NCBI RefSeq assembly: GCF_018919145.1
Contig: NZ_JAHLQJ010000001.1
Coordinates: 124,001-188,000, forward strand
Source of the DNA: Paenibacillus brevis
Lineage (GTDB): Bacteria; Bacillota; Bacilli; Paenibacillales; Paenibacillaceae
Reading direction: 5' to 3'
Length of the DNA stretch: 64,000 nt
Made by a program: the position numbers and the translations under genes. Positions 52,273 through 61,345 of this stretch are shown piece by piece. Below the pieces are notes generated by a model, which was not told the DNA's origin, ran no database searches, and saw only the letters and a list, made by a program, of their open reading frames with translations. Each line of letters opens with the position of its first letter. Within the stretch, counting starts at the first letter, position 1.

Positions 52273-52719
52273 CAGTGTACTACTACCATATGTATTATTC
52301 GTATTCGGCGCTTCAACCGTGAAGTGTAATTGAACTTTCCTTTGTAGTGCAGGCTCACCCGTCTGATCATGCTTTTATGTGATTTCTGTTCATCGTGGTT
52401 GCCTCCGGGTTACTTCAGATTCGGCCTCGCGGCCGTACCCTTGCCTTCATATATTATACTACTAAGAGTTATTTACTTTATAATTAAAAATAGTGAAGGA
52501 AACTTGGTGAATAGCTTGGCCATTCATGATATGGGCCTTGTTCGGACGGTTTCAGGAAGTATACTTGTAGAGGAAGACTATATTTACAACTTTAAAGAAC
52601 CAGGAACCTACATCATTTCAGCAGTCGCAGAATTTTCGTGGATCCAGGGAGACGAGAGAAGCAGTTACTCACTTGAAACCGAATTGAAGAGGATAACCGT
52701 TGCTTCAAAATCGGAATAA
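52273..52719. pseudogene. Gene remnants between CorC and DUF4129 genes
   Basis: On the plus strand, about 52480-52719 reads like the C-terminus of an exported beta-sandwich protein (EPGTYIISAVAEFSWIQGDE, ending TVASKSE), but the frame upstream is low-quality and has no ribosome-binding site. On the minus strand, 52365 down to 52273 reads DQTGEPALQRKVQLHF... to a stop, and a GGAGG-ATG (MNRNHIKA) upstream is out of frame with it by one base. Both look like decayed ends of genes, not intact ones. I do not recognise the parent families. Confidence 0.4.
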
Positions 52720-52740
52720 ATATATCTGGAAGTTGAACAA

Positions 52741-52791
52741 GGCTCGTACTGAGCAGGGAAGTCATCATCCCCTGCCTGTACGAGCCTTTGT
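52741..52791. terminator. Strong hairpin terminator
   Basis: GGCTCGTAC (52741-52749) pairs with GTACGAGCC (52778-52786), with an inner GCAGGG/CCCTGC stem. A short U run follows on the plus strand (TTTGTAT). It may also serve the minus-strand operon ending at 52889. Confidence 0.7.
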
Positions 52792-52888
52792 ATGTTAGGG
52801 AGCCATTCAATGCTATACTTCCGGCATATGCCAGCAGCCCAGCCTCCCCCTTACTGAGTTTGTCATTCCGGCTTCCTCTATGAGGCTT

Positions 52889-54247
52889 CTACGGCTGTAT
52901 CTTATCTTTAAGCAATTTAACTTCTTCATCTCCAGGCTGCTGATCACCATAGCGTACCCGGTAATACGCCTCCAGAAGAGGCTCCATTGCCTCTCGGCTC
53001 ATGTACGCCGCTGAAGCTCGCCGTCCTTTTCCTTCCGTCACTGACACCTGCCTCTGCAGTTCCTGCTCCTGCTCGATTGGCGTGAGTGAGAGTTGCTGCG
53101 ATATTCCTCTCGATTCATCCAACTGCCGTTGTCTTCGATAAAGATATCGAATCCGGTCCCGATTGTTCCGAAGCTTATCCCAGGCTTCCCCTTGCTTGAA
53201 AAGACGTGCGGTCCATTTGCCCGCCCATTGTCCCCGGTTCCTTCCTGCCTTCCCGCGGATGGTGAGACGAACTTCTTCATCCTCATATTCTTGCTTGGCA
53301 GGCTCTATTCCCCTGCGAAGGAGAAATTTCTTTAGCGTGCGCAACAGTCTGGACAACGTTGGACCAGCATATTTATAAATCCCGTATCCAATTAGAGCAA
53401 TCACAAGCAGGAATAACGCTCCTGCAACAATATTGTAGAGAATATCGAGAGCTTGGGATAACCAGCCCGGCGGGCCTGTATCCTCCGGCAATACCATTTC
53501 AGCAGGCGGGCCCTGCGAAGGAGGCGGCTCCAGTTCACTGGCCGGCTCGTCCGATGGGCGCAACAGCCACTGCACGATACTCCTCAATACACCTAACAGC
53601 AAATTTCCCGCCCAACGTCCTGCACCGGCAGCTAGTAATAGTGCCACTACGAAAATTGATACAATCCATACGGTATTGTAGCGGCGCACTCCCTTGGGAA
53701 TTCTGCTTTTCTCCGTACTTGAGGTAAGCGAACTGTAATTTAGAAATTGCCGGTTTGTGGTGAACAACAGGATGGCCAAGCTGAGAATTCCGCATACGGT
53801 CATTATCGGTATATATTCTGAGAGCTTATCAAAACGCGGAAAGGCAATCCCGGCAATAAAGTAGATGGTGATCCCAATCCAATATAGCTTCAACCGATTA
53901 TCCCTGCTCGGAGCAGTCATGGCCTGCATAGCCAAGATCCCTCCAACAACCGCATGAAGAACAGGATTGCCGCCTGAAGAAATCACAAGCCCCGCATAAC
54001 CCAGGCCCAGCAAAAAAGCTGCGAGTACTTGTTTCCATCTAACCTTGAGTCCCAGCGCATGTCCTCCTGCTCCAAACAAAGAGACTACAGGGAGCAACCA
54101 GACTGCGAGCCAAGAGTAGTAATCCGGGACTGTATAGGTATATATAAGGAGCACTATAGGCAGAAAAAATAAATTTTCTGTCAAGGCGGTTATCCAGCCT
54201 CGAAGCAATGCGGACATACCACGACGAATACGGTTAGAGTTATTCAT
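52889..54247 (-). CDS. DUF4129-containing multi-pass membrane protein
   Basis: The 452-residue protein has five to seven hydrophobic segments in the first 205 residues, a Pro-rich loop (about 225-255, SEPASELEPPPSQGPP), a further helix (about 265-290) and a soluble basic C-terminus. That C-terminus resembles DUF4129 (EAWDKLRNNRDRIRYLYRR ... MEPLLEAYYRVRYGDQ). The family is found with MoxR and DUF58 genes, often next to a transglutaminase domain that is missing here. The ATG at 54247 follows GAGGTGG; the GTG upstream (54265) includes that site. Its function is not established. Confidence 0.75.
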   Translation of the reverse strand: MNNSNRIRRGMSALLRGWITALTENLFFLPIVLLIYTYTVPDYYSWLAVWLLPVVSLFGAGGHALGLKVRWKQVLAAFLLGLGYAGLVISSGGNPVLHAVVGGILAMQAMTAPSRDNRLKLYWIGITIYFIAGIAFPRFDKLSEYIPIMTVCGILSLAILLFTTNRQFLNYSSLTSSTEKSRIPKGVRRYNTVWIVSIFVVALLLAAGAGRWAGNLLLGVLRSIVQWLLRPSDEPASELEPPPSQGPPAEMVLPEDTGPPGWLSQALDILYNIVAGALFLLVIALIGYGIYKYAGPTLSRLLRTLKKFLLRRGIEPAKQEYEDEEVRLTIRGKAGRNRGQWAGKWTARLFKQGEAWDKLRNNRDRIRYLYRRQRQLDESRGISQQLSLTPIEQEQELQRQVSVTEGKGRRASAAYMSREAMEPLLEAYYRVRYGDQQPGDEEVKLLKDKIQP

Positions 54248-54274
54248 ACCCCACCTCAAATTCACATTCGGCCA

Positions 54275-55402
54275 TTATGCGGTTCCTCCTTCATGAGCGG
54301 GAGGCGCTTCCTGCCCTGGCTTATTCGGCAACTCAGGGATATCCATCCACTCTATTCCATTTCCCAGCTGCTCCAGCTTTCTCACGGCCTCCTGGAGCTT
54401 CTCGCCACGGTGACAGGATATAATTAAATAATCCGTATCCGTAGTCCCCAGCTCCGCCTCTTCATCAAGAAGCTTCACCATCGACACAGTACGCTCCAGC
54501 ATCAGGCCCGCCATAGTCTCAAGCAGCCATTCCTGCTGACCTGCATGTCCGGACGGTCCAATCCGGACTGACTCCCGATCTCTCCCCTGGACCCATCCGT
54601 TGCATAGCATCCCGGTCTCAATGCCGTTCTTCAAGGCGTACGCGGCAACAGACACTGCATAGCGGATACCCAGCTCAATGCGTTCCGGTTCCAGAATGGT
54701 GCGCCACATAGATTCTGCTGACTCCACATTCAGACAGATCATCAACCTGTGATCCGCGGTGTATCCGCGTTGATGCACCTGAAGACTTCCTGTTCGAGCC
54801 GTTGCTTTCCAATTGACGCTTCGGAGCGTATCTCCGGAACGATAAGCACGCGTTCCCTGAATCATAAAGGGATCCTCTACAATCCAACGCCGTACAGCCA
54901 GATTTCCGAGCCAGCTATGATTCGGGAGCGGCAGCTCGGGAATGGCAAGAATCTGCGGATATACAAGCAGCTTCAAATTCAAGCTGAACTGCCTTGCTTT
55001 TGAGCTGAGACCCAGGGGATCTCCTCCGGTCATCGTTGCCGTTTCCAGCGAATAATGGCCCCGCCTTACACAGGTCAGCCGATGTCTCCGGGTAATTTGT
55101 CTATAAGGTCTTAGATGAAACATGCTGACATGATTCTGATAGATATTCCCCTCGGACACACCCAAGTTGTCTTGCTCTCCGAATCGAAGGGCAACCGGCA
55201 TGCTCGACTCCAAACGAAGCCATGGGAGCGGCAGCAGCTTGGCATTGGAGATGACCTCCACCATATCGAGGGATTCATGCTCAAATATTCTTTGCTTAGA
55301 AAAAGTGCGGGAATAAGCGATTCCTCTTAGTCCCCATCGATCATAAACCAGGATCAGCAGCCCCGAAATCAGCAGAACGCTGATGATCATCCAGGTAAGC
55401 AT
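54275..55402 (-). CDS. DUF58 domain protein (MoxR-associated, vWA-like)
   Basis: The 375-residue protein has an N-terminal membrane helix (about residues 3-22) and a soluble part with the DUF58 signature YRSGDTLRSVNWKATARTGSL near residues 185-210. A vWA-like fold follows (LMICLNVESAES). In MoxR-DUF58 pairs the ATPase is thought to help assemble or activate the partner. It lies three bases after moxR and about 27 before the DUF4129 gene, a three-gene operon. Confidence 0.83.
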   Translation of the reverse strand: MLTWMIISVLLISGLLILVYDRWGLRGIAYSRTFSKQRIFEHESLDMVEVISNAKLLPLPWLRLESSMPVALRFGEQDNLGVSEGNIYQNHVSMFHLRPYRQITRRHRLTCVRRGHYSLETATMTGGDPLGLSSKARQFSLNLKLLVYPQILAIPELPLPNHSWLGNLAVRRWIVEDPFMIQGTRAYRSGDTLRSVNWKATARTGSLQVHQRGYTADHRLMICLNVESAESMWRTILEPERIELGIRYAVSVAAYALKNGIETGMLCNGWVQGRDRESVRIGPSGHAGQQEWLLETMAGLMLERTVSMVKLLDEEAELGTTDTDYLIISCHRGEKLQEAVRKLEQLGNGIEWMDIPELPNKPGQEAPPAHEGGTA

Positions 55403-55405
55403 GGA

Positions 55406-56377
55406 TCAATCCACCTGCTTCCCCTTTGCGTTCTCCTCCGCAGGCACCGTTACTTCGTTTAAAATCTGACGAACGATACCGGCTTCTCTGGATTCCCCCA
55501 GATTGAGGCCCTGCCGCAGCAAAAGACGATGGGCCAGCACCGGAACAGCAATAGCTTTAATATCATCCGGTACAACATAATCTCTGCCTTGAACGAACGC
55601 ATAGCCTTTAGCGGCGCGCAGAAGAGCACCGCTCGCACGTGGGCTTGCCCCCAGCCGCACCTCCGGATGCTTGCGGGTCGCTTCGGTAACGGCCACGATA
55701 TAGCCCAACAAATCCTCGGTTACATGAACCTCCGCGGTTCTCCGCTGCGCTTCCGAAATCTCCTCGGCGGAGGCCGCCGGAGCCAGCTCTAGCAGCGGAT
55801 TATGACTGCTATAACGCTGTAAAATATCAATGCCCTCCTGATAGCTCGGATACCCCATGGCGATCCGCATCAGGAATCGGTCTAGCTGAGCTTCCGGCAA
55901 TGGAAATGTCCCCTGATTATCAATCGGATTTTGAGTCGCCATGACGAAAAATATGCCTGCCAGCTCATGGGTTGTGCCATCAATAGTAACCTGACGTTCC
56001 TCCATACATTCGAGCAGACTGGACTGCGTTCGAGGGGTTGCCCGGTTGATTTCGTCCGCAAGCAAGACCTCTGTGAAGAGCGGCCCTGGCCGAAATTCAA
56101 ACTCTCCTGATTTTTGATTGTAGAAATTAATTCCGCTCAAGTCAGAGGGCAGCAAGTCCGGAGTGAACTGAATGCGTCGGAAGGATCCGTCCATCGAACG
56201 AGCAAGCGCTTTCGCAAGCAGCGTCTTGCCTGTACCGGGCACATCCTCAAGCAGCACATGTCCATTACCCAGCAAGGCCGCCAACAGCAAGTCGATCACT
56301 TCTTCTTTGCCTACGATCACTTGAGCGATATTATTGCGAATTCTTCTTGCCACATCCATAGCATTCTGCATCTTCAT
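55406..56377 (-). CDS. MoxR-family AAA+ ATPase
   Basis: The 323-residue AAA+ protein has Walker A (LLEDVPGTGKTLLAKALA), Walker B (EVLLADEINRATPRTQ), sensor 1 (FFVMATQNPIDNQGTFPLPEAQLDRF, the MoxR hallmark) and sensor 2 (LGASPRASGALLRAAK). It acts as a chaperone-like ATPase for the adjacent DUF58/DUF4129 proteins. The ATG at 56377 is chosen over the GTG at 56389, which is too close to AAAGGCGG. Confidence 0.9.
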   Translation of the reverse strand: MKMQNAMDVARRIRNNIAQVIVGKEEVIDLLLAALLGNGHVLLEDVPGTGKTLLAKALARSMDGSFRRIQFTPDLLPSDLSGINFYNQKSGEFEFRPGPLFTEVLLADEINRATPRTQSSLLECMEERQVTIDGTTHELAGIFFVMATQNPIDNQGTFPLPEAQLDRFLMRIAMGYPSYQEGIDILQRYSSHNPLLELAPAASAEEISEAQRRTAEVHVTEDLLGYIVAVTEATRKHPEVRLGASPRASGALLRAAKGYAFVQGRDYVVPDDIKAIAVPVLAHRLLLRQGLNLGESREAGIVRQILNEVTVPAEENAKGKQVD

Positions 56378-56477
56378 GTAGACTGGCACCGCCTTTATGT
56401 AATTTTGTGTCTATCTAGTTATATATTAATCATATCAAAAAAGTAGAGGTTGACCCAAACGCATTCATAAGCGTTAC

Positions 56478-56523
56478 TAAAAAAAGAGCCGAGCAGGATG
56501 CCGTGGCTTCCCGTCTCGACTCT
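56478..56523 (-). terminator. Terminator of the GH130 operon
   Basis: Minus-strand AGAGTCGAG pairs with CTCGGCTCT (56485-56523), followed by TTTTTTTAG. Confidence 0.8.
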
Positions 56524-56553
56524 TCTTGACTATCTCACAATTTTTTCTGTAGT

Positions 56554-57597
56554 CTACATCAACGTACTGAAGATATCCTCCAGCGGAATATCGGCAAATG
56601 CCATTACTTCGTCCGCCGCCCCATAATATAGGCGGATAATATCTCCAATTTGGATTGCCCCGCAGGAGAACACCACGCCGCCGAAAAATCCTTTCACCTC
56701 ATAATCCGCCTCCGGCTCCAAAAATGGACGGGACGAACGGGCAAGCACGATCCCCGGATCGTTCAGATCGAGTAATGCCGCTCCCATACAATAACGATGC
56801 TTGGAATCCGCTCCATGATAGAGCACCAGCCAGCCCCGTTCCGTCCGGATTGGAACTGCGCCGCCGCCCATACGGGCTGAATCCCAGCCCTGCTCGCTAA
56901 GTCCCATCAAAAAGCGGTGATTGCCCCAATGAATCAGATCCGGCGATTCCGCAATCCACATCTCAGGCGCCCCGAATGACTTCGGGACAGGACGGTGCAT
57001 GGCGACATACTTGCCATTAATCCTCTCGGGGAATAGCATGACATCCTTATTTTCCGGCGCCAGCATCATGCCATGTCTCTTGAAGCTGCGAAAATCCTTT
57101 GTCTCAGCCAAGCCTGCGCCCACGCCCCGGCTGGATGCTGAGCTATACGTGATGTAATAAGTATCTCCAATTGGGGTTACCCGGGGATCTTCGATCCCCC
57201 AGGCTTCCAGCTCATGCTCCGGGAACAGCGCCGGCTCGCGCTCAATCTCGAAGTGCACGCCATCCCGGCTTCGCGCTACCCGAAGATGGGATATCGAAGT
57301 CAGCATGACCACCTGCCCGTTTACCGCCACAAACCGGGAATCCGAGAAATCATAACGGGAATCCGATTTGTCGTAATGGTGCACAACCACCTTGCCATCG
57401 GCATCCAGCAAAGGAACAAGCACCTCGTCCTCCCTCTCTGAAACCGGTGCCTCAGCTATGCGCAGCAGCAGAATGGTCTCTTCCCCAACCTTTGCAACAC
57501 CGGCATTAAACGCACCCAATACTTTAAAATCGGGCCGTGAAGGAGTCACATCCTCGGTCCGAATCACCGGATTTTTCTCACAGCGATATACGTTCAT
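56554..57597 (-). CDS. GH130 beta-mannoside phosphorylase
   Basis: The 347-residue five-bladed propeller enzyme has GH130 features: FKVLGAFNAGVAKVGEETILLLRIAE near the start, the catalytic-acid motif WGIEDPRVT, MHRPVPKSFGAPEMWIAES, GGGAVPIRTERGWLVLYHG and GFFGGVVFSCGAI. GH130 enzymes cleave beta-mannosides with phosphate to give mannose-1-phosphate. Members act on Man-beta-1,4-GlcNAc, Man-beta-1,4-Glc, manno-oligosaccharides or beta-1,2-mannobiose. The N-terminal pattern reminds me most of the beta-1,2-mannobiose type, but I cannot fix the subfamily. It is the last gene of an LplABC-type importer operon, so the substrate is imported. Confidence 0.8.
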   Translation of the reverse strand: MNVYRCEKNPVIRTEDVTPSRPDFKVLGAFNAGVAKVGEETILLLRIAEAPVSEREDEVLVPLLDADGKVVVHHYDKSDSRYDFSDSRFVAVNGQVVMLTSISHLRVARSRDGVHFEIEREPALFPEHELEAWGIEDPRVTPIGDTYYITYSSASSRGVGAGLAETKDFRSFKRHGMMLAPENKDVMLFPERINGKYVAMHRPVPKSFGAPEMWIAESPDLIHWGNHRFLMGLSEQGWDSARMGGGAVPIRTERGWLVLYHGADSKHRYCMGAALLDLNDPGIVLARSSRPFLEPEADYEVKGFFGGVVFSCGAIQIGDIIRLYYGAADEVMAFADIPLEDIFSTLM

Positions 57598-57627
57598 TTT
57601 CCCAATCTCTCCAATCCTTCTCTTATG

Positions 57628-59181
57628 CTACTTGCCGGCAGTCACCGCATCAATTTGAGCCTGAATTTCATCAATGACCTTCTGGCCGCCAACACTCATA
57701 ATCTTGCTATCTAATTGCTCCTTGCCTTTGTCAGCCGGCAGCAGTCCTTGTGCAAGCGGTAAAAATAAGGAATCATGGAACGGCGTAATCTTGGCATACT
57801 CGGTCTTGACCTTTTCCGCATCAAATGTAAAACCGGCGGTCGGACTCAAGGTGAAATTAGTCGGGTCGGTCGAGAAATCGAACCATTTCTTATCATCCTC
57901 TGTCATTGTATCCGGCGTACGATTCAGTGTCGGACGCCAAGTCAGCGTATACCCAGGGAAGGAGTAGTTCGAGAGCACTTTATAACTGCTGTCGCCGATA
58001 GCCTCCCAATCTTTACCCGGAATGCCGTATTCCATCAAGTCATGGTTCTCCTTGATCGATAACCAATTGGAAACGTCCATCGCCAGTTCAGCGTGCTTGG
58101 AGGATGCAGGGATACAAAGGAAGTTCCACTGCTGGAACGCCGTATATGGCTTGGCCTGATCGCCGTTAGGAACGAACACCTCCAGCTTGTCGCTGCCGTC
58201 CTTGAGCATTTCGCTGTATTTCAATCCTTCAACCCCGTCAGCCGCATAGTAAGTCGCAGCATATTTCCCTTGTTTGAACAATGTCTCTGCATTTTGTTCT
58301 TGAGCGATGTTTTTAGATAGGATGCCGTCTTTGTAGTACTTCGTCGCCCGTTCAAAAGCATCCGCAATCATCGGGCTCTCCCATTGGCCAACGACCTTCT
58401 TGTCCTTGACAGAATAGGCAAACATGTTGACCCCGATCTCCAGCACTTCGTCCAGTGCCATATTTGCCGATTCGCTCAGGATGAACGGCAGTTTATCGGC
58501 CTTGATACCATTAATAACGAACGGTTTGATATCCGTCTCCTGTTCCTTGACGGTGTACAGGAATTTCTCCAAATCATCCAGCGTCTTGATCTCTGGCAAT
58601 CCATACTTCTCGCGCAAGTCCTTGCGAATAAGCAAGCCGTATACCGGCCCTTGAGTCGTACCGAGCGGAATGCCCATAATCTTGCCGTTAAATTTGTTAT
58701 ACTCCCACATTTCTTCCGGGATCGATGACTTCAGCTCCTGACGCTCCGCTACCATCGCATCGAGCTCCAGGATGGAATTGCTCGCGATCATCTGATTCAT
58801 GGATAACCACGGCGCATCCAGATACATATCGAATTCTTCGCCGGCAGACATTTTGACTGCTACTGCATTGCCGTAATCAGACCACGGCAAGAAATTGACG
58901 TTAAGCTGAGCCCCGATATTATCGTTCTTCAGCTTCTCATTCACCGCTTGCAATACCTCATCGAACCCTACCGGCTTATCTCCGGGAAAATAAGCCTTCA
59001 ATGTGACTGTCTCCTTCGGCTTTGGCGCCACGGTTTCGGCAGCATTTCCCCCGTTGTCGCCATTGTTCTGTCCGGCGTTTTCTGTCTTGCCGTTTCCGCT
59101 ATTGCCGCCACAGCCTGCCAGCAGCAATGATAAAGCCAGAACCAGAGATAGAGCCGTCCCCATAAACTTGTTTAATTTCAT
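57628..59181 (-). CDS. LplA/YtcQ-type solute-binding lipoprotein of the GH130 operon
   Basis: The 517-residue lipoprotein has a signal peptide ending in the lipobox LAGC, a Gly/Asn-rich linker and a large family-1 binding fold (TLKAYFPGDKPVGFDEVLQAVNEKLKNDN...). It lies between the two permeases and GH130. A beta-mannoside or manno-oligosaccharide cargo is inferred from that enzyme. GGGAGG precedes the start. Confidence 0.86.
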   Translation of the reverse strand: MKLNKFMGTALSLVLALSLLLAGCGGNSGNGKTENAGQNNGDNGGNAAETVAPKPKETVTLKAYFPGDKPVGFDEVLQAVNEKLKNDNIGAQLNVNFLPWSDYGNAVAVKMSAGEEFDMYLDAPWLSMNQMIASNSILELDAMVAERQELKSSIPEEMWEYNKFNGKIMGIPLGTTQGPVYGLLIRKDLREKYGLPEIKTLDDLEKFLYTVKEQETDIKPFVINGIKADKLPFILSESANMALDEVLEIGVNMFAYSVKDKKVVGQWESPMIADAFERATKYYKDGILSKNIAQEQNAETLFKQGKYAATYYAADGVEGLKYSEMLKDGSDKLEVFVPNGDQAKPYTAFQQWNFLCIPASSKHAELAMDVSNWLSIKENHDLMEYGIPGKDWEAIGDSSYKVLSNYSFPGYTLTWRPTLNRTPDTMTEDDKKWFDFSTDPTNFTLSPTAGFTFDAEKVKTEYAKITPFHDSLFLPLAQGLLPADKGKEQLDSKIMSVGGQKVIDEIQAQIDAVTAGK

Positions 59182-59220
59182 TCTTATAACCTCCCATTCA
59201 TTTATGAATACATCTATGCT

Positions 59221-59240
59221 TAACCGGAGGACTCCGGTTA
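59221..59240 (-). other. Intercistronic hairpin between permease and binding-protein genes
   Basis: TAACCGGA (59221-59228) and TCCGGTTA (59233-59240) form a perfect 8-bp stem with a four-base loop and no U run. It may protect the downstream binding-protein message, much as the malE-malF stem-loop would. Confidence 0.45.
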
Positions 59241-59256
59241 ATGCCGGAATCCTTGG

Positions 59257-60141
59257 CTACCCTTTTACTGCTCCCACAGTAAGGCCCTTAACAAAATACT
59301 TCTGCAGCATCGGATAGAGCAAAATAATCGGCCCGATCGTCAGCACGGTCGTCGCCATCCGTACGCCATAAGTCGGCGGCGTAACCGAGATGGCCGCGGC
59401 AGATGGAATAAGATTCTTGGCAGCCTCCATGTTGGAGACCATTCTGCGCAGGATCAACTGTAAAGGGTACAGCTTCTCGTTGTCTATGAACATCAACCCC
59501 ATAAACCAGTCATTCCAGTAATTCAGCGCATAGAACAAACCGACGGAAGCCAGGATCGGCTTAGAGATTGGAATCATAATCTGAAAAAAGATCCTCATCT
59601 CGTTAGCCCCGTCAATCCGCGCCGCCTCTTCCAGTTCCTCCGGAATAGTGCGGAAGAAGCTGACCAGCAAGAAGACGAGAAACGGCTGGCACAGCAGCGT
59701 CAAAATCAGCACCCAGATGGAGTTTTGCAGATTTAGCCATTGGCTGACTACGATATAGAATGGAATGATCCCGCCAGAGAAGAGCATCGGCAAGTAGCAA
59801 AACAGCAAAAACGGCGTTTGCAGCACATTCCGTTTATTAGCCAAAGAATAGGCCAGCATCGCAGAGATACATAGTGCGCCGATGGTACCTGCAAGCGTAA
59901 CAAACACGGTGACCGCGTATCCGTTATACAATACATCGGATTGAAGTACGGCTTCATATGCAGCGAGTGATAATTTTTCAGGAAATAAAGTATAGCCGTG
60001 TGCGATCAGTTCTCCTTCATCCGTAAACGAGCCTATGACCATCAGCAGGAACGGAAACAGGCAGAATAAGGTGAATAAGATCAGGAATGTATAAGCGGTG
60101 CCCGTAAAAACGCGGTCCGAAGCACTCTGTTTCTGTCTCAT
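59257..60141 (-). CDS. ABC importer permease of the GH130 operon (LplC/YtcP-type)
   Basis: The 294-residue six-helix permease has EAA loop EEAARIDGANEMRIFFQIMIPISKP and C-terminus PMLQKYFVKGLTVGAVKG. It is the second gene of the operon, with AGGAGG before its ATG. It shares layout and C-terminal motif with the permease at 36245-37177. Confidence 0.88.
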   Translation of the reverse strand: MRQKQSASDRVFTGTAYTFLILFTLFCLFPFLLMVIGSFTDEGELIAHGYTLFPEKLSLAAYEAVLQSDVLYNGYAVTVFVTLAGTIGALCISAMLAYSLANKRNVLQTPFLLFCYLPMLFSGGIIPFYIVVSQWLNLQNSIWVLILTLLCQPFLVFLLVSFFRTIPEELEEAARIDGANEMRIFFQIMIPISKPILASVGLFYALNYWNDWFMGLMFIDNEKLYPLQLILRRMVSNMEAAKNLIPSAAAISVTPPTYGVRMATTVLTIGPIILLYPMLQKYFVKGLTVGAVKG

Positions 60142-60150
60142 GATAACCTC

Positions 60151-61089
60151 CTAGAATAAAGCCGATTCTTTGGATACTCGGCGGGTCACCCAATTGGCAG
60201 CCAGCACGAACAGCAGACCCATTACCGATTGGAACAATCCAACGGCCGAGGACATTCCGAAATCGTGTAACTGCCGCATGGAGCGGAACACAAAGGTATC
60301 GATGACATCGGTCGTCGGGTACAGAAGAGAATTGTCTCCGATAATCGCGTAGATCATCGCGAAATCACCATTGAAGATTTTGCCGACAGACAGCAAAGTC
60401 ATAATCATGATGGTCGGAACGAGCAGGGGAAGCGTGATCCGCAGCATAATCTGCAGCTTGGACGCACCGTCAATCCGGGCCGCCTCATACATGTCTTCAG
60501 GGATGCCGGTAATGGCGGCGAGGAAGATAATAGACAAGTATCCCGCTCCCTGCCAGACTCGGATTACCGTTAAAATCGCTGGCCATAGCTTCGCTTCAAA
60601 CATCCAGTTAATCGGCTCCATACCCAGCCCTTGCAGCCATGCGTTGATCATAGGTTCTTCCCCGCCGAACAGCGATTGGACAATCATGCCGACTACGATC
60701 CAGGACATGAAATAAGGAAGAAAAATGAGCGATTGCGATATCCGCTTGAAATACTTGTTTCGAATCTCATTGAACATGAGTGCGATCAACACGGCGGTAA
60801 TGGTCGTAAATATAATAAATAGCAGATTTAGACCGAGCGTGTTGCGCAGGACGATCCAGAAATCGTCGGACGTGAAAAAATAGTCGAAATTTTTAAAGCC
60901 AACCCATTCGCTTCCCGTAATTCCTTTGGAAAAGTTGTAATCCTTGAACGCAATCGTAATTCCGTAAATCGGAAGGTAACTGAAGATCAAGAAAAACAGT
61001 AGACCCGGTACGGCCATTACATATAGAAAAGGATTGTTCGCGATTTGTCTCAGCTTGGATCCTCTCCTGGCCTTTCGTTCAGCTTGCAT
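60151..61089 (-). CDS. ABC importer permease of the GH130 operon (LplB/YteP-type)
   Basis: The 312-residue six-helix permease carries the LplB hallmark SYLPIYGITIAFKDYNFSKG and EAA loop YEAARIDGASKLQIMLRITLPLLVPT. It is the first gene of the operon, divergent from the AraC-type regulator. No ATPase gene accompanies it. Confidence 0.88.
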   Translation of the reverse strand: MQAERKARRGSKLRQIANNPFLYVMAVPGLLFFLIFSYLPIYGITIAFKDYNFSKGITGSEWVGFKNFDYFFTSDDFWIVLRNTLGLNLLFIIFTTITAVLIALMFNEIRNKYFKRISQSLIFLPYFMSWIVVGMIVQSLFGGEEPMINAWLQGLGMEPINWMFEAKLWPAILTVIRVWQGAGYLSIIFLAAITGIPEDMYEAARIDGASKLQIMLRITLPLLVPTIMIMTLLSVGKIFNGDFAMIYAIIGDNSLLYPTTDVIDTFVFRSMRQLHDFGMSSAVGLFQSVMGLLFVLAANWVTRRVSKESALF

Positions 61090-61345
61090 GGTTGTTCATA
61101 CCTCCTTATGTCAAGTTGCCTTTAGAAGGGAGGCGTGTGTAATACACGGCGTTCCCGATGACGCAACCATATCAAGCCCAAGGAATGCCGGCAATTCCGG
61201 CATGCTTCACCCCTTCCTATAAACGCGGATTTCTGCCTTCCCAAAAACAACACGATCCCGGAAATGAACGATTTTGCTGATGAAATCATCCTGTATGCTA
61301 CAATAATGTGGCTATAGATCTATCAAGTGCAGGGGGTTCCTGTAG
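61090..61345. other. Divergent control region of the GH130 operon and its regulator
   Basis: The inverted repeat ATGCCGG/CCGGCAT (61185-61191, 61197-61203) is the only clear symmetric site and could bind the AraC-type regulator or be an RNA hairpin. I could not define -35/-10 boxes with confidence. Confidence 0.35.

Noticed and set aside
52369-52719. 116-codon plus-strand frame as an intact gene
   Set aside because: Only the last 70 or so residues look protein-like; the start has no ribosome-binding site and the first part is low-quality sequence. Kept only as a remnant.
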